Assembly (NCBI GenBank): GCA_949298795.1
Contig: CASFXV010000010.1
Coordinates: forward strand, 1 to 53,936
Direction: 5' to 3'
From: an uncultured bacterium
Lineage (GTDB): Bacteria; Elusimicrobiota; Elusimicrobia; Elusimicrobiales; Elusimicrobiaceae
DNA: 53,936 bases
The translations under genes and the position numbers were made by a program. Positions 15,345 to 23,491 of this stretch are shown piece by piece. The notes beneath the pieces were generated by a model. It saw nothing but the letters and a program-made list of their open reading frames with translations, was not told the origin of the DNA and made no database searches. Position 1 is the first letter of the stretch. Every line of letters starts with the position of its first letter.

Positions 15345-16223
15345 ATGATGTTTATTCTTACCGTTTTTATCCTATTATTAGCCGCCGTTATAATAAATTG
15401 GACGGCAAACCGTTTTATTTACCGCCCCGTACGTAAAGAATGGCCCCTGCGCCTGCCCTGGGAACAGGTTTCTTTCCGCACGCAGGACGGCACCCTTTTG
15501 CACGCCCTTTATCTGCCCGCCAAAGAAAATAAAGAAACGTTGCTTTTCTTTCACGGTAAGGCAGGAAACGTAACGTATTTTGAAGATTTTGCCAAAACGT
15601 ACGCCAAATACGGCTACGGCATTTTATTGTTTGATTACCGCGGCTACGGCAAAAGCAAAGGCCGTTTAACGGAAACCCATATGTATCAGGACGGGGCGGC
15701 CGCTTTGGGGTATTTATTAAAGGAGCGTATGATCCCCGCGCAAAAAATTGTGGTGTGGGGCTATTCCTTAGGCAACGGCCCGGCCGTGCAGACGGCGGTG
15801 GATTTTAATATTCTCCCCTTAAAAGCCGTGATATTGCAAAGCCCGTTCACCAATACGCCGCATATGGCTTCCTATATCTTGCTGAGGCGTTACCGCCACG
15901 GAAACTGGCTTCAAAAGTGGGTATCCGCTATCTTTTCACCCATATTTTTTAATAAAAAATTTGATAATTTAGGCAAAATACGCCGCATTAAAGCGCCTTT
16001 GCTTATTGCCTATTCCCGCCAAGACATTGTAATCCCCTGGCAGATGAGCTGCGCCCTGGCGGACAAAGCCCCCCGCGGTACCCGCCGCTATTTTTCACCC
16101 CGCGGAGAGCACGAGCAATTTGCCTGGCTGGAAAAAGCCGCCGTTAACTTTTTGTCTCCCGGAAGTTTTGCTTCCCCAATAAACAAACAGCGATCGCAAA
16201 GACTTCCCGCCTCTAAAAAATAA
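15345..16223 (+). CDS. Membrane-anchored alpha/beta hydrolase, copy 1
   Basis: 292 residues from the ATG at 15345 (a second in-frame ATG follows immediately), with AAAGGTG upstream. The reading frame stays open further upstream, but that part would overlap the divergent operon and is not protein-like. A membrane helix occupies residues ~3-20. The hydrolase domain then shows FFHGKAGN (oxyanion loop), FDYRGYGKS, and the nucleophile elbow GYSLGN, with a late Asp (SRQD) and His (GEHEQF) completing a Ser-Asp-His triad. BEM46/YfhR-like proteins share this layout. Substrate unknown; an esterase at the membrane is likely. A TATAAT box lies at 15317-15322. Copy 2 follows 42 bp later. Confidence 0.85.
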   Translation: MMFILTVFILLLAAVIINWTANRFIYRPVRKEWPLRLPWEQVSFRTQDGTLLHALYLPAKENKETLLFFHGKAGNVTYFEDFAKTYAKYGYGILLFDYRGYGKSKGRLTETHMYQDGAAALGYLLKERMIPAQKIVVWGYSLGNGPAVQTAVDFNILPLKAVILQSPFTNTPHMASYILLRRYRHGNWLQKWVSAIFSPIFFNKKFDNLGKIRRIKAPLLIAYSRQDIVIPWQMSCALADKAPRGTRRYFSPRGEHEQFAWLEKAAVNFLSPGSFASPINKQRSQRLPASKK

Positions 16224-16225
16224 AT

Positions 16226-16256
16226 TTGACTTTTTGGCTCTTTTTTACGGTATAAT
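16226..16256 (+). promoter_or_regulatory. Probable promoter of the second alpha/beta hydrolase
   Basis: TTGACT (16226-16231) and TATAAT (16251-16256) with a long 19-bp spacer. Transcription would start within a few bases of the ATG at 16266. Confidence 0.45.
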
Positions 16257-16265
16257 AAAAGGGTT

Positions 16266-17129
16266 ATGAAGAAACATCTTCCTTTAATTATACTGGGTAT
16301 TATTTTACTGGGCTGGGCTGTTTTTATCAACAGCTTAAGCAACCAGTTTATTTTTGCCCCTTCCCGGGATTTGCAACCCGTAGACCCGGCCTTAAGGGAA
16401 GTGAATATGCCGGTTCAGTTTGGACACGCGCTAAACGGCTTATATCTGCCGCCCAAGGCGGGCAAGCCCGTTATTCTTTTCTTCCACGGGAACAGATACA
16501 ATGTCACGCACTTTCAGGATTTTGCAAAAATATATTCCAAATACGGTTACGGTATTTTGCTGTTTGATTACCGCGGCTACGGCAAAACGCCGGGTTCCCC
16601 TTCTGAAGCCAAAATGTATGAGGACGGGGAAAGCGCGCTTCGCTACCTGCTGATTAATAAAGACGTTTCCGCCCGGGAAATTATTTTGTGGGGTTATTCT
16701 TTGGGCTGCGCGGTAGCCCTGCAAGTGGCCGATAATCACCCGGACATGAACTTTCGCGCCATTGTGCTGCAAAGCCCGTTTACCAATACGCCGGAAATGG
16801 CTTATTATATTTTGTCGCGCAATTACAGGCCGGAATTATTTATGCTGAAGTTTACCTCGGCGGTTTTATCGCCCGCGTTAATCAATAAACGTTTTGACAA
16901 TACCCGCAAAATAGGCCAAATCCGCCCGCCTATGCTCATTGGGTTTAATTTGGAGGACCGCACCGTCCCCTGGCGCATGAGCCAACGTTTAACCAATTTT
17001 GCTCCGGCCAGCGCACGCAGTTATTTAGGGCAGACCGGCGGGCACAAAGACATGAAGTGGTTTGAAAACGAAGCGGTAAAGTTTTTGAAAAGACAGGATG
17101 AAATTTCCGCCAAATGGGAAAAAAATTAA
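16266..17129 (+). CDS. Membrane-anchored alpha/beta hydrolase, copy 2
   Basis: 287 residues, clearly a paralogue of the gene before it. It has the same N-terminal membrane helix, FFHGNRYN, an identical FDYRGYGK, the nucleophile elbow GYSLGC, the shared stretch LQSPFTNTP, a late Asp (NLEDRTVPW) and His (GGHKDM). Compared with copy 1 the residue after the nucleophile glycine changes from Asn to Cys, and the substrate-side text differs, so the two may have split specificities. It has its own promoter-like boxes and a strong terminator, so it need not depend on copy 1. Substrate unknown. Confidence 0.85.
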   Translation: MKKHLPLIILGIILLGWAVFINSLSNQFIFAPSRDLQPVDPALREVNMPVQFGHALNGLYLPPKAGKPVILFFHGNRYNVTHFQDFAKIYSKYGYGILLFDYRGYGKTPGSPSEAKMYEDGESALRYLLINKDVSAREIILWGYSLGCAVALQVADNHPDMNFRAIVLQSPFTNTPEMAYYILSRNYRPELFMLKFTSAVLSPALINKRFDNTRKIGQIRPPMLIGFNLEDRTVPWRMSQRLTNFAPASARSYLGQTGGHKDMKWFENEAVKFLKRQDEISAKWEKN

Positions 17130-17151
17130 GAACGCTTTCCCCCTTTTATCC

Positions 17152-17180
17152 AGCCCCCTGCCGGCAGGGGGCTTTGTTTT
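17152..17180 (+). terminator. Terminator after the hydrolase pair
   Basis: A perfect 22-bp GC-rich inverted repeat (17152-17173) followed by TTTGTTTT. Confidence 0.85.
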
Positions 17181-17197
17181 GGGGCATGTGTCAATTT

Positions 17198-17206
17198 TGC
17201 TATAAT
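17198..17206 (+). promoter_or_regulatory. Extended -10 promoter of tRNA-Ser
   Basis: TGCTATAAT is a full extended -10 element 19 bp before the tRNA. A weak TTGGGG lies 16 bp upstream of the hexamer. Confidence 0.6.
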
Positions 17207-17225
17207 ACAATAAATAACCGCTTGG

Positions 17226-17310
17226 GGAGAGGTGTGTGAGTGGTTGAAACAGCAGGTCTCGAAAACCTGTAAACCGCAAGGTTTCGAGGGTTCAAATCCC
17301 TCCCTCTCCG
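17226..17310 (+). tRNA. tRNA-Ser (anticodon CGA)
   Basis: The 85-nt gene folds as a class II tRNA. The acceptor stem GGAGAGG (17226-17232) pairs with CCTCTCC (17303-17309), with G as discriminator base. The anticodon stem CAGGT/ACCTG encloses the loop CTCGAAA, giving anticodon CGA, which reads serine UCG. A variable arm follows, then the T loop GGTTCAAATCC. CCA is not encoded. An extended -10 element precedes it and a hairpin terminator follows. Confidence 0.95.
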
Positions 17311-17323
17311 TTTTTCGTCATAT

Positions 17324-17355
17324 ACCCGTTTCTAAAAAGAAACGGGTTATTTTTT
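17324..17355 (+). terminator. Terminator after tRNA-Ser
   Basis: ACCCGTTTCT (17324-17333) pairs with AGAAACGGGT (17338-17347), followed by a T run. Confidence 0.85.
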
Positions 17356-17449
17356 GCCTTCCCAAGCCGCACCCATCAACGCCGGGAAAGCATCTTTTTC
17401 ATCTATTCTGCGCACCCTAACCCGCCAACGCTTTTGCTATGATATACTT

Positions 17450-18913
17450 ATGAGCCAAACCCTTGCACATCCCGTATTATCCCGGGAAGAAAAACAATTT
17501 TTAATCATGACACAAACCCCCATAGGCAAACTGGTGGCGCGGCTTTCGGTGCCCACCGTTATCAGCATGCTGGTTTCCGCCGTTTATAATATTACAGACA
17601 CTTTTTACGTAGCCCACTTGGGGGAAAGCGCGGCCGGCGCAGTAGGGGTGGTGTTTTCTTTAATGTCTTTAATTCAGGCGCTGGGCATGGGGGTGGGCAT
17701 GGGGGCTTCCAGCCTGGTCAGCCGCTGCCTGGGCAGAAGAGACCCCAAAACAGCGTCCAAATACGTATCTTCGGCCTTCTTTTTTGGGGCGTTTATCGGG
17801 CTGTGCATTTTGTTTTTTGGGGAAATAAACGTAAATTATTTAATGCGCTGGTTGGGAAGCACGGAAACCATTCTTCCCTACGCTTGCGCCTACGGGCACT
17901 ATATTTTAATTGCCGCACCCGTTATGTGCTCGGCATTTGTGCTTAACACCACTTTGCGCGCGGAAGGAAAAGCCGTGTTTTCCATGATAGGGCTAAGCAC
18001 AGGCGCTTTATTAAATATCGCCATAGCCCCCGTTTTTATTTATACATTGGATATGGGTATTGCCGGGGCCGCCATTGCGGTACTTATCTGCCAAAGCATC
18101 AGCTTGTGCATTTTGCTTTCTTTCTTCCTTCGCAAAAAGAGCGTAACCACGCTGTCTTACAAGCTGGTCAGCCGCAATTGGAAGGATTATTGGAATTTAA
18201 TCCGCCTGGGGTCCCCCACCACGTTAAGGCAAGGGTTCGCCTCGCTGGCTATGGCGCTGTTAAACATTAAAGCCGCCCCGTTTGGGGACGCGGCGGTGGC
18301 GGCCGTAAGCATTGCCACCAAAATTTATTTGGCCATGCGCGGCATTGTATTGGGCATTGGGCAAGCCATGCAGCCGGTGGCAGGTTACAACCACGGGGCC
18401 AAACTCTATGACCGCGTACGCCAAGCTTTTTGGGTAACCACACGCGCCGGAACCATTATATGCACGGTTGCCGCCATTGCCTTAACCGTATGGGCGCGCC
18501 CGGTCATAGCGGCGTTTCGCACCGGGAACGAAGACGTGGTTTTAATTGGTGTGCAAACCTTGTATTTCTTCTGCGCCGCTTTGCCCTTTTTGGCCTACTC
18601 CACCTATGTAAACCAGCTGCTGCAAATGCTGGGGCAGGCAAAAAGCGCGGCGTTTTTAGCCAGCTGCCGCCAAGGAATTATGTTCCTGCCGCTGATTTTT
18701 GTCCTCCCCCGTTACTTTGGCTTGCGCGGGGTGGAAGCCACCCAGCCGGCAGCCGATATGCTAACTTTCTTTGCGTCTATCCCGTTTTTGGTGCATTTTT
18801 TTGCCAAATACCAAACTTCGCGCCGGCCTTTGGGGGCTAAACGCCGTTTACGGCTGATTTATCTGAAACTGGCCCGCAAATTAAATTTGTGGACCGAACC
18901 TTATCAAAAATAA
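17450..18913 (+). CDS. MATE-family efflux transporter
   Basis: 487 residues with twelve predicted membrane helices in the two-bundle MATE arrangement. Landmarks are PTVISMLVSAVYNITDTFYV in helix 1-2, GMGASSLVSRCLGRRD, LNTTLRAEGKA and, in the second half, GIGQAMQPVAGYNHGAK. MATE proteins export drugs, toxins or metabolites against Na+ or H+ at the inner membrane. The substrate is not readable. The ATG at 17450 has no Shine-Dalgarno sequence. TGCTATGAT, an extended -10 element, ends 6 bp before it, so the message is probably leaderless. An alternative internal start (MTQTPIGKL, residue 17) is also possible. It stands between tRNA-Ser and fmt. Confidence 0.9.
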   Translation: MSQTLAHPVLSREEKQFLIMTQTPIGKLVARLSVPTVISMLVSAVYNITDTFYVAHLGESAAGAVGVVFSLMSLIQALGMGVGMGASSLVSRCLGRRDPKTASKYVSSAFFFGAFIGLCILFFGEINVNYLMRWLGSTETILPYACAYGHYILIAAPVMCSAFVLNTTLRAEGKAVFSMIGLSTGALLNIAIAPVFIYTLDMGIAGAAIAVLICQSISLCILLSFFLRKKSVTTLSYKLVSRNWKDYWNLIRLGSPTTLRQGFASLAMALLNIKAAPFGDAAVAAVSIATKIYLAMRGIVLGIGQAMQPVAGYNHGAKLYDRVRQAFWVTTRAGTIICTVAAIALTVWARPVIAAFRTGNEDVVLIGVQTLYFFCAALPFLAYSTYVNQLLQMLGQAKSAAFLASCRQGIMFLPLIFVLPRYFGLRGVEATQPAADMLTFFASIPFLVHFFAKYQTSRRPLGAKRRLRLIYLKLARKLNLWTEPYQK

Positions 18914-18976
18914 TCCTTTTCCGGGTTCAGGGCGCATTACATGTCGTTCTTTCCAATTTGATAAAATAAATATGTT

Positions 18977-19924
18977 ATGGAAAAACTAAAAACCGTTTTC
19001 TTCGGCACGCCGGATATTGCCGTGCCGTATTTGGAATTATTGCACCAGATGACGGACGTACAGCTGGCAGTCACCCAGGCGGATAAACCCCGCGGGCGCG
19101 GCATGGTCATTACCCCCTGCCCGGTTAAAAAGCGCGCCTTAGAGCTGGGCCTGCCCGTGCTGTCCCCCGAAATTTTAAAAACCCATTATGAAGATTTAGC
19201 CAAAATTCCCTTTGATTTAGGCGTAGTGGTAGCATACGGAAAAATTTTCCGCCCCAATTTTTTAGCCTTGCCCAAGTACGGCTTAATTAACGTGCACTTT
19301 TCACTTTTGCCGCACTTGCGCGGGGCGGCCCCCGTACAGCAGGCGTTAATCCAAGGTTATACCCAAACGGGCGTAAGCACTTTTTGGATACAAGAAGGAA
19401 TGGACGACGGCCCGCTTTACCTGCAAAAAGCCTGCCCCATTGACCCGCAGGATAACGCCCAAACCTTATTTGAAAAGCTTATCCCGCTGGGAGTGGAGGC
19501 CTTAAAAGAAACCTTGCAAGGGGTGCAGGAAGGGAAATTAATCCGCACCCCCCAAACGGGCACCCCCACCACCGCCCCCATGATTAGTAAAGAAGAAGCG
19601 CTTCTTTCCTTTGCGCAGTTAAACGCGGTAGATTTTCACAATAAAGTGCGCGGGCTGGCCTGCGGGCCAAAGCCAAAAGCGCTCATCACGCTAAAAGGCA
19701 AACAGGAACCTTTGCAAATCATACAAACGGCGCTGCCAAACACCGCAGAAAAAGCCGCCCCCGGCACCGTGCTTTGCGTTGAAAAGCAAAAGGGTATTTT
19801 AGTACAATGTAAAGAAGGCAGTGTATGGCTGACCACAGTACTGCCCGCCGGCAAGAAAGCCATGCCCGCGTATGATTACGCCATGGGGCATGCGTTAAAG
19901 GCGGCAGACAAGGTGTTTAATTAA
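18977..19924 (+). CDS. fmt: Methionyl-tRNA formyltransferase
   Basis: 315 residues. The N-terminal formyltransferase domain starts FFGTPDIAVPYLELL and contains the catalytic NVHFSLLPHLRGAAPVQQA (Asn, His) and the later MDDGP with the catalytic Asp. The C-terminal tRNA-binding domain follows from about residue 205. It formylates initiator Met-tRNA with 10-formyl-THF. There is no Shine-Dalgarno sequence, and a TAAAAT box ends 9 bp before the ATG. The stop codon abuts the ATG of the PASTA gene, which in turn abuts rpe, so the three are one transcript. Confidence 0.93.
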   Translation: MEKLKTVFFGTPDIAVPYLELLHQMTDVQLAVTQADKPRGRGMVITPCPVKKRALELGLPVLSPEILKTHYEDLAKIPFDLGVVVAYGKIFRPNFLALPKYGLINVHFSLLPHLRGAAPVQQALIQGYTQTGVSTFWIQEGMDDGPLYLQKACPIDPQDNAQTLFEKLIPLGVEALKETLQGVQEGKLIRTPQTGTPTTAPMISKEEALLSFAQLNAVDFHNKVRGLACGPKPKALITLKGKQEPLQIIQTALPNTAEKAAPGTVLCVEKQKGILVQCKEGSVWLTTVLPAGKKAMPAYDYAMGHALKAADKVFN

Positions 19925-20926
19925 ATGGCAACCTCTAAAGAACAATCTTTTGAAGACTTTTTTAAATCTCCCCGCCGCTTAAACCGCAAATTTTGGATTG
20001 TAACCGGCGTTATTGTATTATTTTTCCTGGTACTTATTTTTATATCAATAGACTGGGTGTTCGGCGCTTTGGTGCATACGCGCAAAGAAGTATCCGTGCC
20101 GGACATTACCAAAAAACCCGTTTCCGCCGCTTTAAACGCGCTGGCAGCCAGCAATTTGGCCCTGAAACAAGCCGGGGTGGAATTTGCGCAGGACGTGCCT
20201 TCCGGCTCCGTGCTTCGCCAATTGCCTGAAGCCGGCACCACCGTGCGCGAAGGCCGCGTGATACGCGTATGGGTAAGCCAAGGGGACGAAATGGCCTTCG
20301 TTCCCAACGTGGTGGGAAGCAATTTGCGCGCCGCCCAGCTGGCTGTGCGCCAAGCGGGTTTGGTGGTAAACAAGGTGGAAAACGCCTATTCCCTCACGCA
20401 TGACAAGGGGCTTATTATTTCCCAATCTTTAAAGGCGGACAGCATGGTGGAAAAAGGCCAGCAGATAGATTTGGTCATCTCCAACGGGGAACCGCCCGCC
20501 AGCGTCATTTTAGTACCCAACTTTAAGAACAAAAAACTGGCCGAAGCCACCCTGTGGGCCAGCGCGCAGAATATTGATTTAATTATTAAAGAGGACGAAG
20601 ATTCCCTCTTCCCCAACGGCACCATTGCCAGCCAAATGCCAGAAGGGGACAGCCAAATTTCGCCCGGGTCTTCGCTGGAAATCACCGTCAGCCGCCGCCA
20701 AGTGCAGGACGATGAAAAAGTCTACCACTTGCATTATGAAATGCCCCAAGGCAAAAACGCCAGCCATGTGCGCGTATTGCTGATTGACGACTTGGGCGAA
20801 CGTGAAATGATGAACGAGATGCAGCAGCCCGGCAGCAAAATAGACTTGGAATTGCCTTATTCCGGCAAAGCGACGGTGCGCATTAACGTAGACGGAATTT
20901 TAGTAAGAGAAAGAGAAATACAATAA
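19925..20926 (+). CDS. Membrane-anchored PASTA-repeat protein
   Basis: 333 residues. A short cytoplasmic N-terminus is followed by one membrane helix (residues ~23-45) and three PASTA domains. These are near 55-120 (VSVPDITKKPVSAALNAL), 122-192 (AFVPNVVGSNLRAAQLAV) and 196-260 (VPNFKNKKLAEATLWASAQN). The last ~70 residues form a different beta-rich end. PASTA domains usually bind peptidoglycan or beta-lactams on Ser/Thr kinases and PBPs. Here no kinase or transpeptidase domain is attached. The gene is fused in expression to fmt and rpe with no gaps, an order seen in several phyla where a PASTA kinase and rpe neighbour fmt. The cell-wall-sensing role is inferred. Confidence 0.88.
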   Translation: MATSKEQSFEDFFKSPRRLNRKFWIVTGVIVLFFLVLIFISIDWVFGALVHTRKEVSVPDITKKPVSAALNALAASNLALKQAGVEFAQDVPSGSVLRQLPEAGTTVREGRVIRVWVSQGDEMAFVPNVVGSNLRAAQLAVRQAGLVVNKVENAYSLTHDKGLIISQSLKADSMVEKGQQIDLVISNGEPPASVILVPNFKNKKLAEATLWASAQNIDLIIKEDEDSLFPNGTIASQMPEGDSQISPGSSLEITVSRRQVQDDEKVYHLHYEMPQGKNASHVRVLLIDDLGEREMMNEMQQPGSKIDLELPYSGKATVRINVDGILVREREIQ

Positions 20927-21619
20927 ATGCCCTCTTCCAAAATGCCTTGCGCAAATGGTAAAATATCTATTGCGCCTTCTATCCTTTCGGCGGATTTGTT
21001 CCGTTTGGAGCAAGACGTGCGCAAAGTGGAAGAAGCCGGGGCAAATTGGCTGCATGTAGACATTATGGACGGGCACTTTGTACCCAATTTAAGTTTTGGC
21101 CCGGCTTTAGTGAGCAGTTTAAACGGCAGAACCGTTTTGCCGCTGGACGTGCATTTAATGGTGCAGTACCCGGCCCGTTTTATAGAGGCGTTTGCCAAAG
21201 CGGGAACCTCTTTGTTAACGGTGCACATAGAAGCGGAAGACGATATACGTTCCGCGCTGATGCAAATAAAAAAGCTGGGTATCGGGGCAGGCATATCCAT
21301 TAAACCGGATACAGACCCGCAAACATTGGCCCCGTATATGGATTTGTTGGATTTAGTTCTTGTAATGACGGTATACCCGGGTTTTGGCGGGCAGGCGTTT
21401 CTGCCCCAGAGCCCCAAACAAATACAAGGCGTGCGGGAAATAATCCGCCAAAGCGGCCGGAAAATCTGGCTGGAAGTAGACGGCGGAATAAACAAAGAAA
21501 CCGCACCCTTAGCCGTGAAAGCCGGGGCGGACGCCTTGGTAGCCGGCAACGCTATTTTTAAAGCCGCGGACCCTGTATTGGCCCTCAAGCAAATCAGACA
21601 GGCGGCAGCGGACATTTAA
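20927..21619 (+). CDS. rpe: Ribulose-phosphate 3-epimerase
   Basis: 230 residues of TIM barrel. Signature segments in order are IAPSILSADLFRLEQ, HVDIMDGHFVPNLSFGP (metal and catalytic Asp), HLMV, MTVYPGFGGQAF and EVDGGIN with the second catalytic Asp. It interconverts ribulose-5-phosphate and xylulose-5-phosphate. The ATG at 20927 directly follows the PASTA stop codon; an in-frame ATG five codons later is also possible since family homology starts near residue 13. Last gene of fmt-PASTA-rpe. Confidence 0.93.
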   Translation: MPSSKMPCANGKISIAPSILSADLFRLEQDVRKVEEAGANWLHVDIMDGHFVPNLSFGPALVSSLNGRTVLPLDVHLMVQYPARFIEAFAKAGTSLLTVHIEAEDDIRSALMQIKKLGIGAGISIKPDTDPQTLAPYMDLLDLVLVMTVYPGFGGQAFLPQSPKQIQGVREIIRQSGRKIWLEVDGGINKETAPLAVKAGADALVAGNAIFKAADPVLALKQIRQAAADI

Positions 21620-21658
21620 CATCACCCCAAAAGGGGTAAAAACAAAGGAGAAGTCATA

Positions 21659-21913
21659 ATGGCAGTAGTAATCAGATTACAGCGGGTGGGTAAAAAATCC
21701 CAGCCTCAGTACAGAGTTGTTGCTATCGAAAAGAAATCAGCCGTAGGCAGCGAAGCCAAAGAGGTGTTGGGTCAATATCACCCGTGCAACCCGGACGCTA
21801 ACGCCCAAGTAAAACTCAATATGCCCCGTGTGGAATATTGGATGAAAGTAGGCGCTATTCCGTCTAAAACCGTAGCCAACTTGATTAAAAAAAGCAACGC
21901 GGCCGCCAAATAA
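21659..21913 (+). CDS. rpsP: Ribosomal protein bS16
   Basis: 84 residues beginning MAVVIRLQRVGKKSQPQYRVV, the standard bS16 start, and continuing with LGQYHP and VEYWMKVGAIPSKTV. It is a 30S assembly protein. AAAGGAG lies ahead of the ATG, and a small ACCCC/GGGGT hairpin at 21624-21637 sits in the leader between rpe and rpsP. It opens the run rpsP-khpA-trmD-rplS. Confidence 0.96.
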   Translation: MAVVIRLQRVGKKSQPQYRVVAIEKKSAVGSEAKEVLGQYHPCNPDANAQVKLNMPRVEYWMKVGAIPSKTVANLIKKSNAAAK

Positions 21914-21925
21914 CGGGGAAACCGT

Positions 21926-22156
21926 ATGAAAGAATTGGCGACTCTTCTTCTTAAATCCCTTTCTTCCACTCCTGAAAACGTAGTGGTGGAAGAAACCGAG
22001 GAAGATAACAAAATCTACCTGACCACCAAGGTGGACGCGGCAGACAAAGGCAAAGTAATCGGCAAAGACGGCTGCATTATCAAAGCCGTACGCACGGTGC
22101 TTAGCGCTGCCGCCGCGAAACAAAATAAAAAAGTCACCTTGAAACTGGAAGACTAA
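21926..22156 (+). CDS. khpA: KH-domain RNA-binding protein KhpA (YlqC)
   Basis: 76 residues made of one KH domain, with the RNA-binding GKVIGKDGCIIKAVRTVL (GxxG loop GKDG). KhpA binds RNA and, with KhpB in Gram-positive bacteria, affects cell elongation. In most bacteria rimM stands between khpA and trmD. Here the khpA stop overlaps the trmD ATG by one base (TAATG), leaving no room for rimM. Confidence 0.92.
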   Translation: MKELATLLLKSLSSTPENVVVEETEEDNKIYLTTKVDAADKGKVIGKDGCIIKAVRTVLSAAAAKQNKKVTLKLED

Positions 22157-22878
22157 TGTTGAAAGTGGACGTGATTACCGCGTTTCCGGAAATGATAGAC
22201 CAAGCCCTGGGCGCAAGCATCGTGGGGCGGGCCAGAAAGGCGGGAATCTTAAAGCTTGGGTTTGTAAACCCCCGGGACTTTACCACAGACAAACATAAAA
22301 CCATAGACGACAGGCCTTACGGAGGAGGGCCGGGGATGCTGATGATGGCGGAACCGCTCCACCAGGCGATAAAAAAGGTAAGAAAGAAGACCTCTGTCGT
22401 TATATTAACCAGCCCGCGGGGGCAGACATTCAGCCAGCAGCTGGCCAAGAAATTAGCCAAGAAGCGCCACCTGATTTTTGTGTGCGGGCATTACGAAGGG
22501 ATAGACGCCCGCATTTACCCCGAGGTGGATTTGGAAGTATCGCTGGGGGATTTTATCCTTACCGGCGGGGAACTGGCCACTTGCGCAATGATAGACGCTG
22601 TAACCCGCTTGCGGCCCGGAACTTTTAAAAAGGACGGCGTAACGTCGTCAGAGTCGTTTGAAGAAAATTTGCTGGAAGCCCCGCAATACACGCGGCCGGA
22701 AGTATGGCGCGGAAAGCGGGTACCGGCGGTGCTGTTGGGCGGCAACCACAAAGAAATTGAAAAGTGGAAGCACGAACAGGCATTAGCTTTAACCAAAAAA
22801 TTAAGACCGGATTTGCTTTGCAAAGCCTCTCCAAAGCAGGGTACGGTCAAAAAGAAAAAGACGTCAACTAAGAAATAA
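22156..22878 (+). CDS. trmD: tRNA (guanine-37-N1)-methyltransferase
   Basis: 240 residues of SPOUT knot methyltransferase. Clear segments are [40 protein letters not shown] in the fold and [11 protein letters not shown] of the SAM-binding knot, followed by the C-terminal tRNA-binding helices. It makes m1G37 next to the anticodon, preventing frameshifts. The protein ends in a lysine-rich tail ([10 protein letters not shown]) that is not part of the core. It overlaps khpA by one base and is followed by rplS. Confidence 0.95.
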   Translation: MLKVDVITAFPEMIDQALGASIVGRARKAGILKLGFVNPRDFTTDKHKTIDDRPYGGGPGMLMMAEPLHQAIKKVRKKTSVVILTSPRGQTFSQQLAKKLAKKRHLIFVCGHYEGIDARIYPEVDLEVSLGDFILTGGELATCAMIDAVTRLRPGTFKKDGVTSSESFEENLLEAPQYTRPEVWRGKRVPAVLLGGNHKEIEKWKHEQALALTKKLRPDLLCKASPKQGTVKKKKTSTKK

Positions 22879-22901
22879 CCGAATTCGGAGGAAGTTGTTT
22901 T

Positions 22902-23303
22902 ATGAACATTAATCAAATTAAACACAATCTCAAGACCAATATTCCGGTCTTTAAAGCGGGTGACACCGTGAGAGTAAAAGTGAAAGTAGTAGAAGGCGAC
23001 AACGAAAGACTGCAGGCTTTTGACGGTGTCGTCGTTGCCCGCAAAGGCAGCGGCATCAGCGAAACTTTCACCGTGCGCAAAATCTCCTTTGGCGTGGGTG
23101 TGGAACGCATTTTCCCCATTCATTCCCCCCGCGTGGACAGCATTGAAGTACTCAAAGTAGGCAAAGTAAGAAGAGCCAAACTGAACTACTTAAAGAAACT
23201 CTCCGGCAAAGCTGCCCGCTTGCAGGAACTTAAAAAACCCACTGCTACGGCTGAAGAAGCTCAACAAGAAACGGCCGCCGCAGCCACGGAAGAGGCTAAA
23301 TAG
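22902..23303 (+). CDS. rplS: Ribosomal protein bL19 with an acidic/alanine C-terminal extension
   Basis: 133 residues. The bL19 core ([52 protein letters not shown]) ends near residue 105. A further ~25 residues rich in Ala, Glu and Thr follow. GGAGG precedes the ATG. It is the last gene of the ribosomal run, closed by a strong terminator. Confidence 0.95.
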   Translation: MNINQIKHNLKTNIPVFKAGDTVRVKVKVVEGDNERLQAFDGVVVARKGSGISETFTVRKISFGVGVERIFPIHSPRVDSIEVLKVGKVRRAKLNYLKKLSGKAARLQELKKPTATAEEAQQETAAAATEEAK

Positions 23304-23336
23304 GCAACCAACAGGTTTGACCTACTCCGATTCAAA

Positions 23337-23373
23337 ACCCCCGGCGAATACTAGTAAAACGCCGGGGGTTTTT
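23337..23373 (+). terminator. Terminator of the rpsP-rplS operon
   Basis: Ten-base-pair stem (23337-23346 with 23360-23369) followed by a T run. Confidence 0.9.
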
Positions 23374-23491
23374 GTTGTACTTAACCCGCAGAGAAACTAT
23401 TTTCTTCTTGAATCAATAGGCAAAAAGACCTATTTTATCTTGGGACTAATGACCCTTTTATCTGCCTGCTAATTGCGCTATGCTGTAAAGT

